Made by a program: the position numbers and the translations under genes | The notes under the pieces: generated by a model | The model's database searches: none | Seen by the model: only the letters and a program-made list of their open reading frames with translations | What the model was told of the DNA's origin: nothing | Shown here: piece by piece, positions 58,186 through 64,000 of the stretch | Layout of the letters: each line of letters opens with the position of its first letter | Position numbering within the stretch: position 1 is the stretch's first letter | Assembly: GCF_013620795.1 (NCBI RefSeq) | Contig: NZ_LGLW01000005.1 | Location: 186,001 to 250,000, forward strand | Direction of reading: 5' to 3' | DNA length: 64,000 nucleotides | From: Pseudomonas sp. Q2-TVG4-2 | GTDB taxonomy: Bacteria; Pseudomonadota; Gammaproteobacteria; Pseudomonadales; Pseudomonadaceae

Positions 58186-58902
58186 TCAAACCCCCAGACA
58201 GCTATTCAAAAACTCCTTTTTCGAATCCAGTTCGGCAGCGCTGATTTCTTCGATGATCTGGCCGTGCTCCATCACGTAATGGCGGTCGGCCAAGGGGGCG
58301 GCAAAACGGAAGTTCTGCTCCACCAGAACGATGGTCAAACCACGTTTCTTCAGTTTGATCAGCACCTCGCCGAGCTTCTGCACGATCACCGGCGCCAGGC
58401 CCTCGGTGATTTCGTCGAGTAAAAGCAGATTGGCGCCGGTGCGCAGGATGCGCGCCATGGCCAGCATCTGCTGCTCGCCTCCGGACAACCGGGTGCCCTG
58501 GCTGAAACGACGCTCATAAAGGTTGGGAAACATCTCGTAAAGCTCATCGAGCCCCATGCCGCCACTGCGCACGGTGGGCGGCAGCAGCAGATTTTCTTCA
58601 ACGCTCAGGCTGGAAAAGATGCCGCGCTCTTCGGGGCAATAACCGACACCAAGCCGGGGAATCTGGTGCGCCGGGATTCCAATGGTTTCGTTGCCGTTGA
58701 TCACGATGGAGCCAGTGCGTCGACCGACCATGTTCATGATGGCGCGCAATGTGGTGCTGCGGCCGGAGCCATTGCGGCCCAGCAGCGTGACCAGCTCTCC
58801 CCGCCCGACCACGAGATCGACGCCGTGCAGGATATGGGACTCGCCATAGAACGCATGCAGGTCATCCAGCCGCAGCTGGTCACGATCGGCCAAGGGCGTC
58901 AT
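58186..58902 (-). CDS. livF: Liv-type ABC ATPase LivF, Walker A with Arg in place of Lys
   Basis: A 238-residue ABC ATPase of the LivF group: LSGGEQQMLAMARIL signature, Walker B LLLLDEITEGLAP, and the LivF-like tail VLVEQNFRFAAPLADRHYVMEHGQIIEE. Walker A reads GRNGSGRSTT, with Arg where the catalytic Lys is normally found. The codon at that place is CGC, so this is not a simple misread. Similar Arg variants may exist in LivF relatives, but the Lys usually matters for hydrolysis. It overlaps livG by four bases. Confidence 0.9.
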   Translation of the reverse strand: MTPLADRDQLRLDDLHAFYGESHILHGVDLVVGRGELVTLLGRNGSGRSTTLRAIMNMVGRRTGSIVINGNETIGIPAHQIPRLGVGYCPEERGIFSSLSVEENLLLPPTVRSGGMGLDELYEMFPNLYERRFSQGTRLSGGEQQMLAMARILRTGANLLLLDEITEGLAPVIVQKLGEVLIKLKKRGLTIVLVEQNFRFAAPLADRHYVMEHGQIIEEISAAELDSKKEFLNSCLGV

Positions 58903-59672
58903 GGATGAGCCTCCTCTGCGGTGGCTTCGCTGCCCATGTAGGCCTCGCGTACCTGCGGGTTGGCTGAGACCGTCTCATAATCGCCTTCGGCCAGCACTGC
59001 ACCACGCGCCAGAACGGTAATGCGGTCGCAGAGCCGGCTGACCACACTGAGGTTGTGTTCGACCATCAGCACCGTGCGGTTCGCCGCCGCCCGGCGCACC
59101 AGCGCGACGACCATGTCGACATCTTCGCCGCCCATACCTTGAGTGGGCTCGTCGAGCAGCAGCACAACCGGGTCCAGCGCCAGAGTGGTGGCCAGTTCGA
59201 GCGCGCGCTTTCGACCATAGGGCAACTCGATGGCAAGGGTCTGGGCGAAGGTTTCGAGATCCACGTCAGCCAGTAGCTGCATGGCTCGCTCATCCAGGTC
59301 GCGCAGCGTTCTCTCGGACTTCCAGAAGTGGTACGAATTGCCGAGCTTCTGTTGCAACGCCACGCGTACGTTTTCCAGCACCGTCATGTGGCCGAACACC
59401 GCCGATATCTGGAACGAACGCACGAGGCCGAGACGGGCGATCTCATTGGCCTTCATTGAGGTGATCGACTTGCCGCGATAGAGAATGTCGCCGCGAGTGG
59501 GTGTGAGGAATTTGGTGAGGAGATTGAAAACAGTTGTCTTGCCGGCTCCGTTGGGGCCGATCAATGCATGAATGTGTCCCGTCTGTACGCGCAGATCAAC
59601 GGAATCCACTGCCGTAAAGCCGCGGAATTCCTTGGTCAGGCCGCGCGTTTCCAGCACGAACTCTGGTGCCAT
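58899..59672 (-). CDS. livG: Liv-type ABC ATPase LivG
   Basis: A 257-residue ABC ATPase: LTKEFRGFTAVDSVDLRVQTGHIHALIGPNGAGKTTVFNLLTKFLTPTRGDI with a normal Walker A, the LivG-specific LPYGRKRALELATTLALDPVVLLLDEPTQGMGGEDV, and MVEHNLSVVSRLCDRITVLARGAVLAEGDYETV. First gene of the five-gene transporter operon. A TTTACGTAAACG palindrome lies about 60 bp upstream of its start and probably controls the operon. Confidence 0.92.
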   Translation of the reverse strand: MAPEFVLETRGLTKEFRGFTAVDSVDLRVQTGHIHALIGPNGAGKTTVFNLLTKFLTPTRGDILYRGKSITSMKANEIARLGLVRSFQISAVFGHMTVLENVRVALQQKLGNSYHFWKSERTLRDLDERAMQLLADVDLETFAQTLAIELPYGRKRALELATTLALDPVVLLLDEPTQGMGGEDVDMVVALVRRAAANRTVLMVEHNLSVVSRLCDRITVLARGAVLAEGDYETVSANPQVREAYMGSEATAEEAHP

Positions 59673-59730
59673 GAGATGCCCTCTAACCCTGATTATTGTT
59701 GTTGGTTATGGCGCAGGTCGCTGGATGACC

Positions 59731-59746
59731 TTTACGTAAACGATAA
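59731..59746 (-). promoter_or_regulatory. Candidate LiuR-type operator upstream of the Liv operon
   Basis: TTTACGTAAACGATAA contains the perfect palindrome TTTACGTAAA (59731-59740) 59 bp upstream of the livG start. It resembles the palindrome at 63710-63723 in the ligase/liuA region and the TTACGT/ACGTAA style of motif described for LiuR, the MerR-type regulator of branched-chain amino acid catabolism. The binding protein is not encoded in the window. Confidence 0.5.
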
Positions 59747-59851
59747 CAACCGTTTACGGCCTGAGGCAAGCTACAAATTCAAACGTCCGATTGACTTCGG
59801 GCCAGTTACTTTTCACTGCGAGAGGAACGGATCCCCCATTGAAAGTAGCCT

Positions 59852-59877
59852 AAAAAACCGGGCCACAATGGGCCCGG
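59852..59877 (-). terminator. Rho-independent terminator of the OprD-family porin
   Basis: CCGGGCC (59858-59864) and GGCCCGG (59871-59877) make a stem whose minus-strand 3' side runs into TTTTTTA (plus AAAAAA at 59852-59857). It lies 42 bp beyond the porin stop. Confidence 0.88.
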
Positions 59878-59919
59878 CAAAAGATCAACGAGGAGGTATT
59901 GCGGTGATACGAATCTCTG

Positions 59920-61185
59920 TTACCAGAGTGCCAGCGTATAGCTGAGGATCAGTCGGGTTTCGTTTAGATCGCTCCCGAAGTTGCTGCGCACGGTAGCGTT
60001 GCGAACCTTCATGCCGAGGTTCTTCAGCGGACCGTTCTGGACCACATAGGCGATGTCAGTATCGCGTTCCCATTCCTTGCCTTCATCGGCACGGTTAGTC
60101 ACGTTGACGTTATCGCCCGAGACATAACGGGTCATAAGACTCAGGCCTGGAATGCCCATGGCAGCGAAATCATAGTCGTAGCGAACCTGCCATGACTTCT
60201 CATCTTCGTTCCCGAAGTCATTGATCTGCAAAAGATTGATCAAAGTGTTGTCACCGCCGGAAATATACGCATAACCGGTGTCGCCGCTCATCTTCTGGTA
60301 ACCGCCGGTAAAACCGTGACCACCGAGCTTGTAGGTGAACAGCGCACCGAAGGCGTTGTTGTCGACGTTGCTACCGCCATCATCGGTCGAACGCACGTAG
60401 CGCAGATCGGTCTTGAAGCTTTGATTGTCGCTGAGCGGCATGATGTGCACGAGATTGAAGTTGTGCTGATCGTAGATGCCGTCCAATCCGCCGTAGTAGT
60501 AGCTGCCAGTCAGCTCGGGCATGAATTGGTAGCGACCGCCGGCGAACAGGAATTCATCGCTGGTGGCGGCATTGCCAAGTTGGATATTCCGCGAGCCGCC
60601 AGTGAAAACTGTCATCTCTTCATAGTCCGAAGAGTCGCGGTAACTGGTGCGGTCGAGCATACCTAGATCAAAGGTAAGCCCCTCGAGTTCCTTGCTCTGC
60701 AGCCAGGCGCCGCGATAGATGTTGGGCAACAGGCGGCTGTCGTTACGCATCACCACCGGGATGATCGGCTGCAGGGTGCCGACGTGCAGCGTCGTATTGG
60801 ACATCTTCGCCTTTGCGGTCAGGCCGGCAGTACCATAATCGTCGTGCGGCTGATTGGACGAACCCCTTGGCAACAGACCGGTACCGGAACGATCCGGGCT
60901 GGAATCGAGCTTGACCCCGAGCAGACCAAGGGCATCGACACCAAAGCCGATCGGACCCTCGGTGTAACCCGACTCCATTTTCAGGATAAAGCCCTGGGCC
61001 CATTCTTCGGCCTTGGATTGGGATGCGCCGCTCTGGCGGAAATCACGGTTCATATAGAAGTTGCGCAGTTCGACGCCCGCCTTGCTGTCATCGATGAACG
61101 CGGCTGAAGCCATCGTCGAGGTACCCAGCGCAGTGGCCACGAGGCTGCTGTAGACGAAAAAACGACTTAGGGGTTTCAGTTGCAT
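59920..61185 (-). CDS. OprD-family outer-membrane porin
   Basis: A 421-residue OprD/Occ porin. A signal peptide (MQLKPLSRFFVYSSLVATALGTSTMASA) is followed by AAFIDDSKAGVELRNFYMNRDFRQ, the OprD N-terminal signature, and many alternating strands (TDLRYVRSTDDGGSNVDNNAFGALFTYKLGGHGFTGGYQKMSGDTGYAYI). The end is RLILSYTLALW. Occ porins import carboxylates and basic amino acids. Next to a Liv-type importer and CoA ligase it is likely to pass the same carboxylate or amino acid. AGAGAGATAACC precedes the ATG. Confidence 0.9.
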   Translation of the reverse strand: MQLKPLSRFFVYSSLVATALGTSTMASAAFIDDSKAGVELRNFYMNRDFRQSGASQSKAEEWAQGFILKMESGYTEGPIGFGVDALGLLGVKLDSSPDRSGTGLLPRGSSNQPHDDYGTAGLTAKAKMSNTTLHVGTLQPIIPVVMRNDSRLLPNIYRGAWLQSKELEGLTFDLGMLDRTSYRDSSDYEEMTVFTGGSRNIQLGNAATSDEFLFAGGRYQFMPELTGSYYYGGLDGIYDQHNFNLVHIMPLSDNQSFKTDLRYVRSTDDGGSNVDNNAFGALFTYKLGGHGFTGGYQKMSGDTGYAYISGGDNTLINLLQINDFGNEDEKSWQVRYDYDFAAMGIPGLSLMTRYVSGDNVNVTNRADEGKEWERDTDIAYVVQNGPLKNLGMKVRNATVRSNFGSDLNETRLILSYTLALW

Positions 61186-61290
61186 GGTTATCTCTCTTGT
61201 TATTGTCTTGGTTGATGCAGCTGTCAGACCCGACCTCGCTCCTGCCGGGCCTGGTTTTTACCGCGTCGTGCGGTAAATCGGTTCTACCGC

Positions 61291-61884
61291 TCAGCTTGCG
61301 GCAGTCTTGGGTACACGGCCCAGCAAATAGAATTCGTCGTTGGGTGGGGTGCGCGCCATCGACACCAGCCGATTGGAAAGACCGAAAAGCGCGGCTATCG
61401 CACCAACGTCCCAGATGTCGCCCGTGCTGAAGCCCAGCTCCTCCAGACGTGCTTGCCAGCTGTCATCCAGCACACCGCGTTGTGCCGCCAGATGCATCGC
61501 GAAATCGAGCATGACCCGCTGACGCTCGCTGATGGCTGCGGTGCGGTAGTTGACTGCAACCTGATCGGCGATCAATGGATCTTTGGCGAGGATTCGCAGA
61601 ATCGCGCCATGAGCCACCACGCAGTAAAGACAGCCGTGATCGGCGCTGACCGCAACCACGATCATCTCCTTCTCCGCCTTGGTGAGGCTATCCGACTCCC
61701 TCTCCATGAGCGCATCGTGGTAGTTGAAAAACGCGCGAAATTCATCCGGCCGATGGGCCAACATCAGAAAAACGTTGGGTACGAAACCCGCCTTCTCCTG
61801 CACCGCGAGGATTCGTTCGCGCACATCGGCTGGCAGCGATGCGAGGTCTTCAACGAGCGGAAAACGGCTGATGGCTTGGGTCAT
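61291..61884 (-). CDS. AhpD-like peroxidase-related protein
   Basis: A 197-residue carboxymuconolactone decarboxylase/AhpD-fold protein. The reactive motif CLYCVVAHGAI (CxxCxxxH) is central, preceded by KAEKEMIVVAVSADHG, and the C-terminal half reads VMLDFAMHLAAQRGVLDDSWQARLEELGFSTGDIWDVGAIAALFGLSNRLVSM. This matches the uncharacterised peroxidase-related family of about 190 residues. It probably acts in thiol-dependent peroxide reduction. The start at 61884 has GGAG seven bases upstream. It sits between the OprD porin and the acyl-CoA ligase on the same strand. Confidence 0.85.
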   Translation of the reverse strand: MTQAISRFPLVEDLASLPADVRERILAVQEKAGFVPNVFLMLAHRPDEFRAFFNYHDALMERESDSLTKAEKEMIVVAVSADHGCLYCVVAHGAILRILAKDPLIADQVAVNYRTAAISERQRVMLDFAMHLAAQRGVLDDSWQARLEELGFSTGDIWDVGAIAALFGLSNRLVSMARTPPNDEFYLLGRVPKTAAS

Positions 61885-61950
61885 TGGAAGCTCCATATCG
61901 TTCAGAGAGGGCTGCGCAGTTGGCCGATCGTAGCCGGCCGACGCTCGTTG

Positions 61951-63627
61951 TCACTCGGCGAGGCCGAGCTCGGCGACACTGACCTCACGCATACGGAATT
62001 TCTGCACCTTGCCGCTTATGGTCATGGGGAAATCATCAACGAACTTGAAATGTCTCGGTGTCTTGAAGTGCGCGATTCGGCCCTTGCAGAAAGATCGCAG
62101 ATCATCGGCACTGGCTTCGTGCCCCGGATGCAGCTTGACCCAGGCGACGATCTCTTCGCCGTACGTCTTGTCAGGCACGCCAACCACCTGCACGTCGGCT
62201 ACCGCTGGATGAGTGAAGAGGAACTCTTCGACCTCGCGCGGATACACGTTCTCACCGCCGCGAATGATCATGTCCTTGTTACGCCCGACGATCTTCAGAT
62301 AGCCATCATCGTCCATGATCGCCAAGTCGCCGGTATGCATCCAGCGCGCGCCATCCATGGCACCCGCGGTCGCTTCGGGGTTGTTCCAATAGCCGAGCAT
62401 CACGCTGTAACCGCGGGTGCAGAGTTCGCCGATCTGACCACGCGGAACAATGCGGTTGTGCTCATCGACGACCTTACTTTCCAGGTGCGGCTGGGTGCGG
62501 CCGACGCTGGTGACGCGGCGCTCCAGGTCATCATCGGCAGCGGTCTGGGTCGATACCGGACTGGTTTCGGTCATGCCATAGGCGATCTGCATCTCGCTCA
62601 GGTTCATCTCGTCGATCACACGCTTCATCACCTCGATCGGACAAGTTGAACCAGCCATGATCCCCGTGCGCAGCTGGCCCAGATTCAGAGACTGACGCTC
62701 TGGGTGATCGAGCATGGCGATGAACATGGTGGGCACGCCGTACATGCCGGTGGCTTTTTCTTCGGCAGCGGCCTGCAACGTGGCGAGCGGCTCGAAAGCG
62801 GCGCTCGGGTAAATCATAGTGGTGCCATGGGTGACGCAACCGAGGTTACCCATCACCATCCCGAAGCAGTGATACAGCGGCACCGGAATGACCAGCCGGT
62901 CGTGCTCGGTGAGTTTGAGACTTTCACCAACCATGTACCCATTGTTGAGGATGTTGTAGTGACTGAGCGTGGCGCCCTTGGGGAAGCCGGTGGTACCCGA
63001 GGTGTACTGGATGTTGATCGGATCGTCGAGCTGCAGCTGCTCGCTGCATTGACGCAGCTGCTCGGGGCCTACGCTTTCAGCCATGTCTAGCAGACCGCTC
63101 CAAAGCAGCATGCCATCCACGGGCTTGTCGCACAGGCTGATCACCCCGCGCAGTTCCGGCAGCATAGCGCTCTGCAGGGCACCGATGGCCGAGCGCCCGA
63201 GCTCTGGCAGTAGCTCATGGAGCATTGCATGGTAGTCGGATGTCTTGAACGCATCGGCGCATATCAACCAGCGGCAGCCGGACTGCTTGAGCGCATATTC
63301 GAGCTCGTTGAGGCGGTAGGCCGGGTTGATGTTCACCAGCACAACGCCAACCTTCGCACTGGCCAGCTGCGCGATGCACCACTGGGCGTTGTTGGGCGAC
63401 CAGATGCCCAGGCGCTCGCCAGGCTGCAGACCGAGGGCCAGTAGGCCGCGTGCGCAACGATCCACTTGTTCGGCCAGCTGCGCCCAGGTGTAGCGCAAGT
63501 TCTGGTGACGCACGACCAAGGCCTCACGGTCTGAGAACCGTTCGACTGTCCGGTCGAACGCTGCACCGATGGTCATCGCCAACAGGGGTTTGGTCTGCGG
63601 TCCGCAGGTGTAGCTCGGAAGACTCAT
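61951..63627 (-). CDS. Acyl-CoA synthetase (AMP-forming), liu-associated
   Basis: A 558-residue ANL ligase: IQYTSGTTGFPKGATLSHYNILNN phosphate loop, AYGMTETSPVSTQT, ARWMHTGDLAIMDDDGYLKIVGRNKDMIIRGGENVYPREVEEFL, and the catalytic lysine region MTISGKVQKFRMRE. Length and motifs fit FadD-like/medium-chain fatty acyl-CoA ligases that accompany leucine and isovalerate genes in Pseudomonas. It is divergent from liuA with a palindrome between them, so it probably activates a branched or short acid feeding that pathway. AGGAG precedes the ATG. Confidence 0.9.
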   Translation of the reverse strand: MSLPSYTCGPQTKPLLAMTIGAAFDRTVERFSDREALVVRHQNLRYTWAQLAEQVDRCARGLLALGLQPGERLGIWSPNNAQWCIAQLASAKVGVVLVNINPAYRLNELEYALKQSGCRWLICADAFKTSDYHAMLHELLPELGRSAIGALQSAMLPELRGVISLCDKPVDGMLLWSGLLDMAESVGPEQLRQCSEQLQLDDPINIQYTSGTTGFPKGATLSHYNILNNGYMVGESLKLTEHDRLVIPVPLYHCFGMVMGNLGCVTHGTTMIYPSAAFEPLATLQAAAEEKATGMYGVPTMFIAMLDHPERQSLNLGQLRTGIMAGSTCPIEVMKRVIDEMNLSEMQIAYGMTETSPVSTQTAADDDLERRVTSVGRTQPHLESKVVDEHNRIVPRGQIGELCTRGYSVMLGYWNNPEATAGAMDGARWMHTGDLAIMDDDGYLKIVGRNKDMIIRGGENVYPREVEEFLFTHPAVADVQVVGVPDKTYGEEIVAWVKLHPGHEASADDLRSFCKGRIAHFKTPRHFKFVDDFPMTISGKVQKFRMREVSVAELGLAE

Positions 63628-63709
63628 GTCGATCTCCTCAGTCTTATGTTTGTTATGAGGCCTTGCTCCCCGGGACGCTCGGAGTGTTGACAGCCATTCC
63701 GGGTGTTAG

Positions 63710-63723
63710 TTACGTTAACGTAA
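63710..63723. promoter_or_regulatory. Candidate LiuR-type operator in the ligase/liuA divergent region
   Basis: TTACGTTAACGTAA is a perfect 14-bp palindrome followed by AGGTAAC. It is 83 bp upstream of the ligase start and 146 bp upstream of liuA, so it could serve both. The TTACGT/ACGTAA half-sites match the remembered form of LiuR motifs; the exact published consensus was not checked. Confidence 0.6.
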
Positions 63724-63868
63724 AGGTAACAGCGTGACAACCCACCGCACCCTACACCAAAAGCAGTGTCGGAATGCGTTAAGAGCAGGGCCGAACGTCA
63801 GGTGAAATCAGCCCTCCCTGGCGTGGCGCCCACTGACCAGAACAACTACAAGACAAGCAGGTGGCTAC

Positions 63869-64000
63869 ATGAACTATTCCGGCCTCAACTTCGCCCTCGG
63901 TGAAACCGTCGACATGCTGCGCGATCAGGTCAGTGGCTTCGTTGCCGACGAACTGGCGCCACGCGCCGAAGCCATCGATCGCGACAACCTCTTCCCCAGC
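63869..64000 (+). CDS. liuA: Isovaleryl-CoA dehydrogenase LiuA (3' truncated)
   Basis: The first 44 residues, MNYSGLNFALGETVDMLRDQ then VSGFVADELAPRAEAIDRDNLFPS, match the N-terminus of Pseudomonas isovaleryl-CoA dehydrogenase (LiuA). It oxidises isovaleryl-CoA to 3-methylcrotonyl-CoA in leucine degradation. The gene continues past the window end; liuBCDE probably follow. No liuR gene lies immediately upstream here, unlike in P. aeruginosa, where the divergent ligase takes that place. Confidence 0.85.
   Translation, partial: MNYSGLNFALGETVDMLRDQVSGFVADELAPRAEAIDRDNLFPS

Overview
The window is GC-rich, densely coded DNA from a Pseudomonas-type gammaproteobacterium. The gene set and order most resemble the Pseudomonas stutzeri (Stutzerimonas) group: PQQ/alcohol-oxidation accessory genes with an ErbR/AgmR-type regulator and NahK, PutA with an N-terminal ribbon-helix-helix, OprD-family porin, mmsAB, the start of a liuA gene, and Pseudomonas-type REP sequences. 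This assignment is inference from protein families and was not searched. I saw no rRNA, tRNA, CRISPR array, prophage or insertion sequence.

Layout. (1) 1-11.1 kb, PQQ/ethanol-oxidation and nitric-oxide signalling: a YVTN beta-propeller protein (cut by the window edge), a two-gene ABC exporter, a LuxR-type response regulator (ErbR/AgmR-like), a convergent hybrid kinase (NahK/ErcS'-like) overlapped by a FIST-domain gene (NosP-like), a porin, and the PQQ protease PqqF. (2) 11.2-18.5 kb, a compact light-response block: two LitR-type MerR regulators, a short LOV photoreceptor, ferrochelatase, a TIGR01777 SDR, a YbgA-like DUF523/DUF1722 protein and a CPD photolyase. Repeated TGTACA half-sites lie in the central divergent promoter. 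(3) 18.7-25.9 kb, housekeeping and stress genes: sirtuin, SMR pump, azoreductase, LysR regulator, GST, an SF1 helicase divergent from UV-damage endonuclease UvsE, and a small membrane protein. (4) 26.1-39.6 kb, mixed: class V aminotransferase, an exported GH5 glycosidase with a duplicated N-terminal module behind an AT-rich leader, an EEP-family hydrolase, PutA, a GreA/GreB-family factor, HU, an SDR and a lone curlin-repeat protein. (5) 40.1-64 kb, branched-chain amino acid / short acyl-CoA catabolism: mmsA, mmsB, 3-hydroxyisobutyryl-CoA hydrolase, two acyl-CoA dehydrogenases, two acyl-CoA ligases, an AMACR-like CoA enzyme, thiolase, HSD10-like SDR and enoyl-CoA hydratase. A LysR-AraC pair, a complete Liv-type ABC transporter, an OprD porin, an AhpD-like protein and the start of liuA complete the block.

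How the genes fit together. Region 5 supplies uptake (OprD plus LivGF-SBP-HM) and nearly all post-dehydrogenase steps of valine and isoleucine degradation, and leads into leucine degradation at the right edge. Palindromes of the TTACGT..ACGTAA type occur both before the Liv operon and in the ligase/liuA divergent region, suggesting a shared LiuR-type regulator encoded elsewhere. Region 2 resembles the class II LitR/LOV light-response system known from P. putida. The MlrA-like TGTACA-N12-TGTACA arrangement beside a plausible sigma70 promoter is the most informative regulatory signal in the window.
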